This document shows, one piece after another, positions 25,074 to 34,569 of a stretch of 44,979 nt of DNA. The notes below the pieces were generated by a model. That model saw nothing but the letters and a program-made list of their open reading frames with translations. It was not told the origin of the DNA and did not search any database. Source of the stretch: Herbaspirillum chlorophenolicum (GTDB lineage Bacteria; Pseudomonadota; Gammaproteobacteria; Burkholderiales; Burkholderiaceae_D); contig NZ_LFLT01000035.1 of the NCBI RefSeq assembly GCF_001189955.1, positions 1-44,979 on the forward strand. Direction: 5' to 3'. Every line of letters starts with the position of its first letter. Positions within the stretch are counted from its first letter, which is position 1. Made by a program: the position numbers and the translations under genes.

Positions 25074-25985
25074 ATGAAAGACGAACGCTTGCTCGAGATG
25101 CAAGTCTTCAAGGCCGTGGCCGACCACGGCGGCTTCACCGCCGCTTCGCATGCGCTGGGCGCCAGCCAGCCCTTCGTCAGCCGCACCTTGAACAACCTGG
25201 AAAAACGCCTCGGCGTGGCACTCTTGCGGCGCTCCACCCGCCAGGTCAACCTGACGGAAGAAGGCAAGATCTTTCTCGCCTCCTGCAACCGGATCATCGG
25301 CGACATCGAGCTGGCCGAAGGCCAGATCTCCTCCACCGGCGCCACGGCCTCGGGCGACCTGCGCATCACCGCCGCGACTTCGTTCGGGATGGACCAGGTC
25401 GTGCCGCTGCTGCCCGAATTCATGGAGCTGTACCCCAATGTGCGGGTGCGGCTGTCGCTGTCCGATAACCTGGTGGACATCATCGGCAACGGCGTCGATG
25501 TCGCCATCCGCATGGGCCACCTGCAAGACTCCATGCTGCTGTCCCGCAAGCTGTGCCACCTGCAGCGCATCATCGTGGCCGCCCCTTCCTATATCGAACG
25601 CCACGGCGCCCCCAGGACGCCGGACGACCTGCGGCAACACAACTGCCTGCAATGGGAAGCGCCGATGGATCACCTCAACAACTGGCCCTTCATCATCGAC
25701 GGCCAGCGCATGAGCGTGGAAATCAAGGGCAACTTCCAGTTCACCAGCGGCATGTCGTCGGTCGAGATGGTACTGGCCGGCGTGGGCATGACGCGCATGG
25801 CCGAACACTTCGCGCTGCCGGCCATCCGCCGCAAGAAACTGGTGCCGCTGCTCACCGAATACCAGGCCCAGGACGACACCGCCATCTACGCCGTCTACGC
25901 CAAGGAACGCCACGTGCATCCCCGCGTGCGCGCCTTCGTCAATTACCTGGTCGAGAAATTCAAGGAACCGCCCTGGACGCGCTGA
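25074..25985 (+). CDS. LysR-family transcriptional regulator
   Basis: The 303-residue regulator has an N-terminal winged helix-turn-helix (LLEMQVFKAVADHGGFTAASHALGASQPFVSRTLNNLE, about 6-43). A type 2 periplasmic-binding-like effector domain covers about 90-300, of the CrgA/DsdC-type branch (SGDLRITAATSFGM). It converges with the MFS-aldolase pair to its right and may regulate it, though LysR genes more often diverge from their targets. Ligand unknown. Confidence 0.92.
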   Translation: MKDERLLEMQVFKAVADHGGFTAASHALGASQPFVSRTLNNLEKRLGVALLRRSTRQVNLTEEGKIFLASCNRIIGDIELAEGQISSTGATASGDLRITAATSFGMDQVVPLLPEFMELYPNVRVRLSLSDNLVDIIGNGVDVAIRMGHLQDSMLLSRKLCHLQRIIVAAPSYIERHGAPRTPDDLRQHNCLQWEAPMDHLNNWPFIIDGQRMSVEIKGNFQFTSGMSSVEMVLAGVGMTRMAEHFALPAIRRKKLVPLLTEYQAQDDTAIYAVYAKERHVHPRVRAFVNYLVEKFKEPPWTR

Positions 25986-26003
25986 CCCCGCAAGAACGGG
26001 CAT

Positions 26004-26029
26004 AAAAAAAGCCGCCCCGAAAGGCGGCC
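26004..26029 (-). terminator. Intrinsic terminator of the MFS gene at 26060
   Basis: GCCGCC (26011-26016) and GGCGGC (26023-26028) pair. The minus-strand read ends in TTTTTTT. It lies between two convergent genes. Confidence 0.88.
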
Positions 26030-26059
26030 AAACACTTGCATGGTCCGATGCGTGCGCCG

Positions 26060-27361
26060 TTACTTGTCCAGCCGCTTGGGCAGCATCATGGTCACTACCG
26101 CGCCGAATACCATGATCGCGCCGATGATGTACATGCCGATGTCGGTACGTCCGGTCGATACGTTGAGCCAGCCCACCAGGTAAGGCGACACGAAACCGGC
26201 GATGTTGCCGAAGGAATTGACGAAAGCCAGCGCCGCCGCCACCGAGGCGCCGACGAACATGCTGGTCGGCAGCGCCCAGAACAGGCTGATGCAGGAATAC
26301 ACGCCGGCCGCCGCCAGCGACAGGCAAGCCACCGTCACCATCGGGCCGCCGTTGATGATCATGGCCAGCGCCAGGCCGATGGCGCCGATCGTCAGCATGG
26401 AGGCGAAATACAGCCGGCGCTTGCCGCTGATGTCCGCGCCGCGGCCCGAGAGATAGAGCGCGATGGCGGCGACGATATTGGGGATGGCCGAATACAGGCC
26501 GATGTGGAACGGGTCGGCCACGCCTGAGCGCTTGATCAGCGAGGGCATCCAGAAACCGACCGCGTACAGCCCCATGATCAGGCAGAAATAAATCAGCACG
26601 AATACCCACAACTGGCGGCTGGCCAGGAATTCGCGCACGCTGCCGTGCTCGACCTTGTCGGCGTTCTCGGCACGCAGGTCGGCTTCCATCCGCTCCTTCT
26701 CGGCCGGCGTCAGCCACGACACCTTGCGGAAATCGTCATACATGAAAAAGAACACGACGACTCCCAGCACCACCGCCGGAATCGCCTCCACCAGGAACAG
26801 CCATTGCCATGCCTGCAGCGGATGCACATTACTGAACGCATCGAGGATCCATCCCGACAGCGGACCGCCGACGATGAACGCCAGCGGCGCGCCCATCACA
26901 TAGATAGCCATCGCGCGGCCGCGGCGCTGCGCCGGGAACCACAAGGTCAGCAGGTACATGATGCCCGGCGCAAAGCCGGCCTCGGCCACGCCCAGCAGGA
27001 AGCGTGCAATGTAGAACTGCATCGGCGTCTGCACAAACAGCATCGCCGCCGAGATGACGCCCCAGGTGATCATGATGCGGGCGATCCATACACGTGCGCC
27101 GACGCGGCGCAAGATCATGTTGCTCGGCACCTCGAAGATCAGGTAACCGATGAAGAAGATGCCGGAGCCGAAACCGTAGATGGCGTCGTCGAACCTGAGC
27201 GCGTCCAGCATCTGCAATTTGGCGAAGCCGACGTTGACGCGGTCGAGGTAGGCCACCAGGTAGCAGGCGAGGATCAGCGGCAGCAGCCGCCAGTAAGCTT
27301 TTTTATAAACGTCGGCGCCGTCAGCGTGCGCCAGCGGGCCGCTGTTGTATGCGGTAGTCAT
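26060..27361 (-). CDS. MFS transporter, anion:cation symporter (ACS) family
   Basis: The 433-residue inner-membrane protein has about 12 helices. It shows the ACS-family signature YLDRVNVGFAKLQM after helix 1, FEVPSNMILRRVGARVWIARIMITWG around helices 3-4, and RFLLGVAEAGFAPGIMYLLTLWFPAQRRGRAMA. Such carriers import organic anions (sugar acids, phthalate, tartrate) with protons. The ATG (27359-27361) follows GGAGAC. It lies 150 bases after the class II aldolase gene on the same strand, suggesting uptake of that enzyme's substrate or precursor. The exact substrate is not evident. Confidence 0.92.
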   Translation of the reverse strand: MTTAYNSGPLAHADGADVYKKAYWRLLPLILACYLVAYLDRVNVGFAKLQMLDALRFDDAIYGFGSGIFFIGYLIFEVPSNMILRRVGARVWIARIMITWGVISAAMLFVQTPMQFYIARFLLGVAEAGFAPGIMYLLTLWFPAQRRGRAMAIYVMGAPLAFIVGGPLSGWILDAFSNVHPLQAWQWLFLVEAIPAVVLGVVVFFFMYDDFRKVSWLTPAEKERMEADLRAENADKVEHGSVREFLASRQLWVFVLIYFCLIMGLYAVGFWMPSLIKRSGVADPFHIGLYSAIPNIVAAIALYLSGRGADISGKRRLYFASMLTIGAIGLALAMIINGGPMVTVACLSLAAAGVYSCISLFWALPTSMFVGASVAAALAFVNSFGNIAGFVSPYLVGWLNVSTGRTDIGMYIIGAIMVFGAVVTMMLPKRLDK

Positions 27362-27448
27362 GTTGTTTGTCTCCTGAGTGGCGGTTGGCTGTATTTTTAT
27401 TGTTGGGACAGATAGCGCAGTTTCCCGGCTGCCGCTCCTGCCCGGCAA

Positions 27449-27475
27449 GGGCGCTTCGCCGAAACGAGAGCGCCC
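27449..27475. other. Hairpin between aldolase and MFS genes
   Basis: GGGCGCT (27449-27455) pairs with AGCGCCC (27469-27475), loop 13. No T tract follows. It may be an mRNA processing or stability element between the two genes. Confidence 0.35.
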
Positions 27476-27511
27476 TGCCAACGCTTGTTGCCTGATTGTA
27501 GTGGGTTGTTC

Positions 27512-28354
27512 TTAGTCGAACAGGTCGGGCTGCAAGTGGGAGATTTCCGCGAACAGCGTCTGGAAGTGCAGCCAGCCGATGAACTCGTTGCCCAGGTGCT
27601 CGCGCGAATAGCCGGCGAACTTGGCATCGATTTCCTTGGGACGGATTTCCTGGGCGGCTTCGATCATCAGCTGCATGCGGCAGCAATGGTCGAGCGCGAT
27701 GAAGTGCCAGCAGGCATCGTCGATGCTGTGGCGGCTGGCCACCAGCAAGCCGTGGTTCTGGTGGATGATGGCCTTGTTGGTAGCGAAAGCGCGCGCCACC
27801 GGATGGCCGGATTCCTGCGCCACCGGCACCTTGCCGGCGCCGTCGCCCAGCACCGCGTGGTCGCCATAGAACATGCAGGCGTCCTGCGTGACCGGCGAGA
27901 GCGGGCGGCCGAACGCGGCCCAGGCTCCGCCGTGCACGGTGTGCGCATGGCAAGAGGCGACGATGTCGGGGTTCTGCTCATGGATGGCCGAGTGCAGTAC
28001 GTAGCCGGCCTGGTTGATGGCGTACTTGCCTTCGATCACCTTGCCGCCGTGGTCGACCAGCACCAGCATCGATGCCTTGACCATCGAGAACGGCACCGCC
28101 ATCGGATTGGTCCAGAACAGGTCCGGATGCTCCGGGTCGCGCACGGTCAGGTGGCCGCCGAAGCCGAAGGAAAAGCCGTGCTTGGCGAACAGGCGGCAAG
28201 CCGCGGCAAGCCTTTCCTTGCGGTGCTGGCGCTCTTCGGCGACCGAGTTGAATACCGGCTCCTGCGGAAAGATCAGGCCTTCCTGGTTGGGCTGGTAAAC
28301 GGATTTTTTATGGGCGCCCGGTTGGGGCTTGGATTGTGCGGCTTCCATCAGCAT
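27512..28354 (-). CDS. Class II aldolase/adducin family protein
   Basis: The 280-residue cytoplasmic enzyme has the class II aldolase/adducin fold. Likely zinc ligands are His136 and His138 (SCHAHTVHG) and His201 (HQNHGLL). The usual GNxSxR phosphate loop reads GGHLTVR, so a phosphorylated substrate is not assured; related proteins act as decarboxylases or on non-phosphorylated hydroxy acids. The start is the ATG at 28352-28354 behind GGAGAC. It is transcribed with the ACS transporter gene. Together they look like a two-gene uptake and cleavage unit of unknown substrate. Confidence 0.88.
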   Translation of the reverse strand: MLMEAAQSKPQPGAHKKSVYQPNQEGLIFPQEPVFNSVAEERQHRKERLAAACRLFAKHGFSFGFGGHLTVRDPEHPDLFWTNPMAVPFSMVKASMLVLVDHGGKVIEGKYAINQAGYVLHSAIHEQNPDIVASCHAHTVHGGAWAAFGRPLSPVTQDACMFYGDHAVLGDGAGKVPVAQESGHPVARAFATNKAIIHQNHGLLVASRHSIDDACWHFIALDHCCRMQLMIEAAQEIRPKEIDAKFAGYSREHLGNEFIGWLHFQTLFAEISHLQPDLFD

Positions 28355-28549
28355 GGCTGTCTCCTGGGTGATCGAGCAGCCATTATAGGAAGCGCCTTGC
28401 GCCGGATTAACCACTTCGCCGGCATAGGACTTATGCAGCGGCGAACGTAAATCGGCCCAGCCGGAACGCCCGCATCAAGGATGCTCCCGCGATGTGACAC
28501 AATCGAGCCTGTCATCCATCCCTTCACACCGACATCACGGAGAATCGAC

Positions 28550-28936
28550 ATGGCCCACGTCACCTTGCATAACGCCGCCGGCTACGCCCAGGAAATCAAG
28601 GCGCGCATTCATCAGTTGAAATCCGACGAACCCGAAAACAACGGCGGCAAGGATACCGGTCCGGCACCTTACGAGCTGCTGCTGGCGGCGCTGGCCTCAT
28701 GCACCTCGCTCACGCTGCGCATGTATGCCGACCGCAAGGGCTGGGATCTGGGAAGCATTTCGGTGGATGCGCATTTCGGCCGCGATGACAGCGGGCTGGA
28801 AACCATCAGCCGCAAGATCGCCTTCGGCAATCCCCTGTCGCCGGAACAGCTGGCCCGCCTGGCGGAAATCTGCGAGAAGACCCCGGTCACCAAGACCATC
28901 CGCCAGGGCACGGCGATTCAGACGTCGATCGCATAG
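28550..28936 (+). CDS. OsmC/Ohr-family protein
   Basis: The 128-residue protein has the OsmC fold: PYELLLAALASCTSLTLRMYADRKGW with Cys51, and a second Cys108 in AEICEKTPVTKTI. These two cysteines normally reduce organic hydroperoxides; the family also includes YhfA-like proteins of unclear role. The start follows CGGAG. It converges with the DedA-rhodanese gene, and the last 19 bases of the two coding regions overlap tail to tail. It diverges from the aldolase gene. Confidence 0.9.
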   Translation: MAHVTLHNAAGYAQEIKARIHQLKSDEPENNGGKDTGPAPYELLLAALASCTSLTLRMYADRKGWDLGSISVDAHFGRDDSGLETISRKIAFGNPLSPEQLARLAEICEKTPVTKTIRQGTAIQTSIA

Positions 28937-29841
28937 CCGGCGGCGCGCCAGGCGTCGATGCCGCCGGTCAGCGGCCGCACCTTCTTGTAGCCGCGCTGCA
29001 TCAGCTGGCGCGCCACCATGGCGGCCGACGCCTCGTTGGGGCAGGCGCAATACACCACGACTTCCTCTTCGATCGGCCCGTCGAAGATGAAGGTCTGGAT
29101 TTCCTGGTTGGAAATCGTCACCGCTCCCGGAATCTTTCCATCTTGCTGCGACAGCGGCGAGCGCACATCGATGATGGTGGGCGCGATGCCCTCTTCCAGC
29201 ATGTTGTTCAATTCCTGCACCGAGATGCGCGCCATTTCCAGCGACTTGCGGAAGCGGCGGCGCTGCCACCACTTGTTGGCAATGAAGGCCGCCAGTGCGA
29301 TCCCGATCAATAGCATGCCGTAATGGCCGAGCTGCGCCAGCACGCTGAGCAGGTCGTCCACCGCCGAGCTGAACAGCGAACCGAGGAAAATCCCCAGCCC
29401 GGCCCACAATGCGCTGCCGATGGCGTCGTACAGCAGGAAGCTGGAACGGCGCGTACCCATGGTGCCGGACAAGGCGCTGGCGATCGAGGCAAAGCCGGGA
29501 ATGAATTTGGCCACCAGCAACGAGCGCGCGCCCCAGCGCAGGTAAATCGACTCGGTCTGGCGCACGCAGGAATCCGGGGAAAGCGAAATGCGGCACAGGC
29601 GCGACATGATCTGGCGGCCATAGCGCCTGCCGGCCAGATACCAGAAGTAATCCGCGATCAGCGCCGCAACCACCGCCAGCACCAGCAGCAAGGCGGCCGA
29701 ATACTGCCCGTTTTGCGCCAGCGCACCGGTAATGATCAGCGTCGGATAAGCGGGCACGGGCGCACCCAGTTGCTCGACCAGCACATTGAAAAAGACGATG
29801 AGCAATCCGTACTGCTCGATCAGGTGGTACAGGGTTTCCAT
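28918..29841 (-). CDS. DedA-family membrane protein fused to a rhodanese domain
   Basis: Residues 1 to about 195 form a DedA/VTT membrane domain: YGLLIVFFNVLVEQLGAPVPAYP, then FIPGFASIASALSGTMGT with the family Arg/Gly residues. Residues about 205-305 form a rhodanese domain (IIDVRSP, then YCACPNEAS with candidate Cys265, and GGIDAWRAAGY). DedA proteins are linked to lipid flipping and proton-motive-force homeostasis; the rhodanese domain may carry sulfane sulfur or bind it. The start METLYHLIEQ is chosen by family; Met codons upstream are possible. The 3' end overlaps the OsmC gene. Confidence 0.92.
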   Translation of the reverse strand: METLYHLIEQYGLLIVFFNVLVEQLGAPVPAYPTLIITGALAQNGQYSAALLLVLAVVAALIADYFWYLAGRRYGRQIMSRLCRISLSPDSCVRQTESIYLRWGARSLLVAKFIPGFASIASALSGTMGTRRSSFLLYDAIGSALWAGLGIFLGSLFSSAVDDLLSVLAQLGHYGMLLIGIALAAFIANKWWQRRRFRKSLEMARISVQELNNMLEEGIAPTIIDVRSPLSQQDGKIPGAVTISNQEIQTFIFDGPIEEEVVVYCACPNEASAAMVARQLMQRGYKKVRPLTGGIDAWRAAGYAIDV

Positions 29842-29992
29842 TACATTGTCGCCATCATTCTTGCCAAATGACAATCCGGCAAGTACATCCTGGTTGTCCG
29901 CCATGGCCAACCGCAGGAGGCCATTATAGGTTTGCCGCCCACACATTGCTTGTACATCGATGGCCGGAATAAAACCGAGATGGGGCTGGAAG

Positions 29993-30044
29993 TGCAAAAG
30001 AAAAGCGCTCCGGCGCCCGCCCGGAAGCGGAACGCGCGGAGCGC
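29993..30044 (-). terminator. Intrinsic terminator of the glucarate-type MFS gene
   Basis: GCGCTCCG (30005-30012) pairs with CGGAGCGC (30037-30044). On the minus strand the stem is followed by TTTTCTTTT. It lies about 60 bases after the stop of the gene ending at 30105. Confidence 0.7.
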
Positions 30045-30104
30045 GAACGAGGAGATGCCTCGGAGAAAAACTGTACTTACGTCCGCCTGGTCATGCTTGC
30101 GGAT

Positions 30105-31466
30105 TCAAGCGCGCCTTGGCAGCGCCCGGCTGCCGCCAACGGTGCCGTTGCCATCCTGCGGCGCCGGCTTGGTGCGCGCCAGGAACACCAGCACTGCTGC
30201 CAGCACCGAGGCGATGGAAAGCGCGTACAAGCCGCCCTGGATGGAACCGGTCTTCTGTTCCAGATATCCAAAGGTGGCGGGGGCGAAGAAACCACCCAAA
30301 TTGCCCAGCGAATTGATCAGCGCCAGCACGGCGGCGGCAATGCGGCCGTCGAGATAGCCCTGTGGAATCGGCCAGAACAGCGAAGATGCCGCCTTGAAGC
30401 CGATGCCGGCAAAGCACACTGCAACGAAACCGACCACCGGTCCGCTCTGGGCCGACACCGCCATCCCCACCGCCGAGATCAGCAGCGTCAGGGCCACCCA
30501 GAATTGCTGCTTCTTGAAGCGCCCGGCCAGCACTGCGAACAGGTACATCGCGACAATCGAGACGATCCACGGAATGGAATTGAACAGGCCGACCTGGAAG
30601 TCGTTGAAATGCCCCATCTTCTTGATGATGGTCGGCAACCAGAACGTGGCGCCATAGATGGTCAACTGGATGGCAAAGTAGATGAAGCAGAACAGGATGA
30701 TCTGCGGGTCGCGCAGCAGCATGAAGGACGAGACATGCGCCGGTCGGCTGGCCGCGCGCTGTTCCTGTTCGGCGGCGATCACGGCGGTCAGCGCCTGGCG
30801 CTGATCGGCGGTGAGCCATTTGGCGTCGCGCGGCGTCGAATCGAGCAGGAACCACACCACGAAGCACAGCGCCATCGATGCGCCGCCTTCGATCAGGAAC
30901 ATCCATTGCCAGCCATGCAGGCCGCCGCCCTGGATGAGCAGCAAGGCGCCGGTGATCGGGCCCGACAGGATGGAAGCGATCGCCGAACCGGAAAGGAATA
31001 CCGCCATCGCACGGCCGCGCTCATGGTTGGGCAGCCATTGCGTAAAGTAATACACCACGCCCGGGAAGAAACCGGCCTCGGCCACGCCGAGCAGGAAGCG
31101 CATGAAATAGAAGCTGCTCTCGTTCTGCACAAAGGCCATGCATGCCGCGACCAGGCCCCAGGTGAACATGATGCGGGTCAGCCAGGCCTTGGCGCCATAG
31201 CGCTGCAGCAGCATGTTGGACGGTACCTCGAACACGGCGTAACCGACGAAGAACAGCCCGGCGCCCAGACCGAAGGCGGCAGCGCCGATGCCGAGGTCGG
31301 CGGCGAGGTGGGTGCGCACGAAACCGATATTGACGCGGTCGATGTAGTTGACGATGAACATCACCACGAACAAGGGCAGGATGCGCCACTTGATCTTGGC
31401 CACCGCAGTGGTGAGCGTCAGATTGGCCGGATCGGGAACTCCGGCCGGCGTTGCGGAAGTATTCAC
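30105..31466 (-). CDS. MFS transporter, ACS family, probable D-glucarate/galactarate transporter
   Basis: The 453-residue, 12-helix carrier resembles GudP/GarP-type sugar-acid symporters: YIDRVNIGFVRTHLAADLG, FEVPSNMLLQRYGAKAWLTRIMFTWG and RFLLGVAEAGFFPGVVYYFTQWLP. The start is GTG at 31464-31466, seven bases after GGAGAC; the frame stays open for 63 codons upstream but without a ribosome site. It follows gudD by 173 bases on the same strand, which supports a glucarate role. Expression is probably under the LacI-type operators upstream of gudD. Confidence 0.9.
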   Translation of the reverse strand: MNTSATPAGVPDPANLTLTTAVAKIKWRILPLFVVMFIVNYIDRVNIGFVRTHLAADLGIGAAAFGLGAGLFFVGYAVFEVPSNMLLQRYGAKAWLTRIMFTWGLVAACMAFVQNESSFYFMRFLLGVAEAGFFPGVVYYFTQWLPNHERGRAMAVFLSGSAIASILSGPITGALLLIQGGGLHGWQWMFLIEGGASMALCFVVWFLLDSTPRDAKWLTADQRQALTAVIAAEQEQRAASRPAHVSSFMLLRDPQIILFCFIYFAIQLTIYGATFWLPTIIKKMGHFNDFQVGLFNSIPWIVSIVAMYLFAVLAGRFKKQQFWVALTLLISAVGMAVSAQSGPVVGFVAVCFAGIGFKAASSLFWPIPQGYLDGRIAAAVLALINSLGNLGGFFAPATFGYLEQKTGSIQGGLYALSIASVLAAVLVFLARTKPAPQDGNGTVGGSRALPRRA

Positions 31467-31639
31467 GAGTTTGTCTCCTCTTTCAGGACTCGGTATTGCT
31501 CGTTGATGGGAAAACCCTGGCGGCGCGTGAGTCACGCCGGCGCCCGAAATGATCCGGACGGCATGCCTTGCGCTCTTGCTTTTTCTTGTGCTTCTGCTGC
31601 GCTTTGCTGCTGTTCTTTTTCCTGCCTTGCCGGTGGCGT

Positions 31640-32995
31640 TCAGCGCACCAGGCAAGGTTTCTTGTTATCGAACTTCCAGCCCGGAATCAGGTACTGCATG
31701 GCCGCCGCGTCGTTGCGCGCCCCCAGCCCCATGTTGCGATACAACTGGTGCGCAGCCTCGACCTGCACCATGTCGATTTCCACGCCCAGGCCCGGCTTGG
31801 CGGGCACCTTGACGCGCCCGCCTGCGATCTGCAGCGGCTGCCTGGTCAGGCGCTGGCCGTCCTGCCAGATCCAGTGGGTGTCGATGGCGGTGATCTTGCC
31901 GGGCGCGGCCGCGGCCACGTGGGTGAACATTGCCAGCGAAATATCGAAATGGTTGTTGGAGTGCGAACCCCAGGTCAGCCCCCACTCGTTGCACATCTGC
32001 GCCACGCGCACCGAACCCTGCATGGTCCAGAAGTGCGGGTCGGCCAGCGGGATGTCGACCGACTGCAGCGAGATCGCATGGCCCATTTCGCGCCAGTCGG
32101 TGGCGATCATGTTGGTGGCGGTCTGCAGGCCGGTGGCGCGGCGGAACTCGGCCATCACCTCGCGTCCTGAATAACCGTTCTCGGCGCCGCAAGGATCTTC
32201 GGCATAAGCCAGCACGCCGTGCTGGTCGCGGCACAGGCGGATCGCATCCTTCAACAGCCAGCCGCCGTTGGGATCGAGCGTGATGCGTGCCTTGGGAAAA
32301 CGTTCGGCCAGTGCTGCGACAGCCTCGATCTCTTCCTCGCCGCGCATGACGCCGCCCTTGAGCTTGAAATCGTTGAAGCCATAGCGCGCAAAAGCCGCTT
32401 CGGCCAGCTTGACGATGGCTTGCGGCGTCGTCGCCTCTTCATGGCGCAGGCGCATCCAGTCGTCGGCCTCGCCCTCTGCCGCGCGGTATGGCAAGTCGGT
32501 CTTCTTGCGGTCGGCCACGTAGAACAGGTAGCCCAGCATTTCCACTTCATCGCGCTGCTGCCCCTGCCCAAGCAGTGCCGCCACCGGCACTTCCAGGAAC
32601 TGGCCGAGCAAGTCGAGCAGCGCCGCCTCCAGCGCGGTAACCGCATGGATGGCAATGCGCAGGTCGAAGGTCTGCTGGCCGCGGCCGCCGCTGTCGCGGT
32701 CGGCGAAAGCGGTGCGCGCACGATTCAGAATCGCCTGGTAGTTGCCGACCGACTGTCCCACCACCAATGTGCGCGCGTCATCCAGAGTCTGGCGGATACC
32801 CTCGCCGCCCGGCACCTCGCCCACGCCGGTATTGCCGGCACTGTCGGTCAGGATGACGATGTTGCGGGTGAAATACGGCCCGTGCGCGCCGGAAAGGTTG
32901 AGCAGCATGCTGTCGTGCCCGGCTACGGGGACCACGCGCATGTCGACGATCTTGGGGGCGCTGCGGACGGCGGATGCGGTTTGGGTGCTGCTCAT
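31640..32995 (-). CDS. gudD: Glucarate dehydratase
   Basis: This enolase-superfamily enzyme dehydrates D-glucarate (and L-idarate) to 5-keto-4-deoxy-glucarate. The 451-residue product has Lys211/Lys213 (KLKGG), metal ligands Asp241 (LDPNGG), Glu266 (EDPCG) and Asn295, and the base His345 (GSHSNNHFD), each six beyond the E. coli positions. The ATG follows GGAG. Two LacI-type operators overlap its promoter. It heads a gudD-transporter unit. Later pathway genes (kdgD, garL) are not in the window. Confidence 0.95.
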   Translation of the reverse strand: MSSTQTASAVRSAPKIVDMRVVPVAGHDSMLLNLSGAHGPYFTRNIVILTDSAGNTGVGEVPGGEGIRQTLDDARTLVVGQSVGNYQAILNRARTAFADRDSGGRGQQTFDLRIAIHAVTALEAALLDLLGQFLEVPVAALLGQGQQRDEVEMLGYLFYVADRKKTDLPYRAAEGEADDWMRLRHEEATTPQAIVKLAEAAFARYGFNDFKLKGGVMRGEEEIEAVAALAERFPKARITLDPNGGWLLKDAIRLCRDQHGVLAYAEDPCGAENGYSGREVMAEFRRATGLQTATNMIATDWREMGHAISLQSVDIPLADPHFWTMQGSVRVAQMCNEWGLTWGSHSNNHFDISLAMFTHVAAAAPGKITAIDTHWIWQDGQRLTRQPLQIAGGRVKVPAKPGLGVEIDMVQVEAAHQLYRNMGLGARNDAAAMQYLIPGWKFDNKKPCLVR

Positions 32996-33103
32996 ACTGA
33001 CTCCTCGTTGGCGCCGCTGCCGCGGCGTGTCTCTGTGATGCTGGTGCGCGTTCCAATGTGAAAACGAGTTGAAGTACAGATCGGCTTCATCTCTTCAATC
33101 GAA

Positions 33104-33121
33104 TTTGGTAGCGCTACCAAA
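33104..33121. promoter_or_regulatory. LacI-type operator 1 upstream of gudD
   Basis: A perfect 18-bp palindrome, TTTGGTAGCGCTACCAAA. It has the central CG and symmetric form of LacI-family sites and lies downstream of the predicted gudD transcription start. It matches the site before the LacI gene itself. Confidence 0.85.
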
Positions 33122-33134
33122 TTAATTTTTAATG

Positions 33135-33163
33135 ATGGTAGCGGTACCAAATATAGGTGTCAA
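33135..33163 (-). promoter_or_regulatory. Promoter of gudD
   Basis: A perfect TTGACA (33158-33163), 17-base spacer and TACCAT (33135-33140) on the minus strand. The -10 box and spacer overlap operator 2, so a bound repressor would block it. Confidence 0.7.
33136..33149. promoter_or_regulatory. LacI-type operator 2 upstream of gudD
   Basis: TGGTAGCGGTACCA, one base off the palindrome of operator 1, with its centre 30 bp away. It covers the -10 region of the gudD promoter. Confidence 0.8.
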
Positions 33164-33276
33164 CTGTTGATTTCAGGCATCGAGAAACGAGGTGGAGTCT
33201 GTCCCTGCAGATCAGACGGGGAAATGAAGCAAAGGAGAGCGATACGGGAAAGCAGACAGGTCAAGCCTGGCGGTAT

Positions 33277-34437
33277 TCAAACCAGTGCATACGCGACGAT
33301 GGCTGTGGCCGCCACATCGATTGCCAGCACCAGTCCCCCGCCCAGACGGCGTTGCATGAACGCACCCAGCGCCCAGAACCCCGCCAGCAAGGCGCCGCTG
33401 GCCGCCAGCAGGCGCAGGTAGGACTGTTCGTCGGCAATCCATAGCAGCGCCGCAGCCGCCGCCAGCAAGACCGCGAACTGCACCACGGCCAGCGCGTTGG
33501 CGATGCGCGGCAATTGGGTATCGTAGCGCTGGCGCGCAACGTCCAGGTCGAATGGGGGATAGGGGTCGGGCACACCGGCCGGTCGCCAGCCCGGCGGCTT
33601 GAGCCATATTTTCAGCTTATCGCTCCAGCGCGGCATCCGGGCTGCGCTGCGCGCCAGTTGCCAGTAGCCGGAAAACACCGCCCACAGCGGGTCCCAGCTT
33701 TGCAGCGGCGTGCGGGTACCGTAGACCACCGGCTCCTTTTCTTCAGCGAAGGTACCGAACATGCGGTCCCAGATCACCAGCATGCCGCCGTAATTCTTGT
33801 CGAGATATTGGTCGTTCACGGCGTGGTGCACGCGATGGTTGGAAGGCGAGGAAAACACGCGGTCGAACCAGCCCAGCTTGCCGACATGCTCGGTGTGGAT
33901 CCAGAACTGATAGACCAGCACCACCAGCCCGGCGATGCCGAACTGTTCGGGCGACACGCCCAGCAGCGCCATGGGCAGGTAGAAGATCCAGCCGATGAAC
34001 ACCACCGTGCTCTCCTGGCGCAACGCAGTGGAGAGATTGAAGTCCTGGCTCTGGTGGTGCACCGAGTGCGCCGCCCACATCAGCGCATTCTCGTGGCCCA
34101 TGCGGTGCAGCCAATAGTCGAAGAAATCGAACAGCAAGATGGCGGCAATCCATCCCAGCGCGCCCTGCCAGAAACGCGCCGCCGGAAAGATCGCGAAGGC
34201 CCGGTAGGCCATCGCATACATCCCGACCTGGAACAGCTGCGTCACCAGCGCGACGAGCTGGCTGATCACGCCCTGGCTGAGGCTGCTGATGGCGTCGGCC
34301 AGGCGATAGGTATTGCGCCGGCGGACATAGCCATACGCGAATTCCACGCCGATCAGCAGCAGGAATACGGGAATGACATAAACAATAATCTTTTCCATGG
34401 GGGATATGGCGGGCAGCGGCGCAGGCGAAGTCTCCAT
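33277..34437 (-). CDS. Sterol desaturase/fatty acid hydroxylase family protein
   Basis: This integral membrane di-iron hydroxylase-type protein of about 386 residues has histidine clusters HRMGHE, HSVHHQSQDFN and HRVHH, plus the HTEHVGKLG segment. The N-terminal 180 residues have four helices, and three more hydrophobic segments lie at the C-terminus. The bacterial substrate is unknown; lipid or hopanoid-like molecules are plausible by family. The start is uncertain (GTG 34479, ATG 34437 or ATG 34398), none with a good ribosome site. It sits between gudD and its putative LacI regulator, in the same direction. Confidence 0.87.
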   Translation of the reverse strand: METSPAPLPAISPMEKIIVYVIPVFLLLIGVEFAYGYVRRRNTYRLADAISSLSQGVISQLVALVTQLFQVGMYAMAYRAFAIFPAARFWQGALGWIAAILLFDFFDYWLHRMGHENALMWAAHSVHHQSQDFNLSTALRQESTVVFIGWIFYLPMALLGVSPEQFGIAGLVVLVYQFWIHTEHVGKLGWFDRVFSSPSNHRVHHAVNDQYLDKNYGGMLVIWDRMFGTFAEEKEPVVYGTRTPLQSWDPLWAVFSGYWQLARSAARMPRWSDKLKIWLKPPGWRPAGVPDPYPPFDLDVARQRYDTQLPRIANALAVVQFAVLLAAAAALLWIADEQSYLRLLAASGALLAGFWALGAFMQRRLGGGLVLAIDVAATAIVAYALV

Positions 34438-34569
34438 TATGCCGCGAAGCAGCATAAGGTGCAGGAGTAGCTCGCTCACTGTTGCAGAAGCATCGGCACG
34501 ATGCCGTAGCGCAAATAAGCAACGTGTTTTTTGCGGCGCAACTACGCCCTATGCGGGAACCTGCAGCCC

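Noticed and set aside
31467..31655. Upstream extension of the glucarate-type MFS protein
   Set aside because: The Lys/Arg-rich translation is unlike the family; the GTG at 31466 has a good ribosome site.
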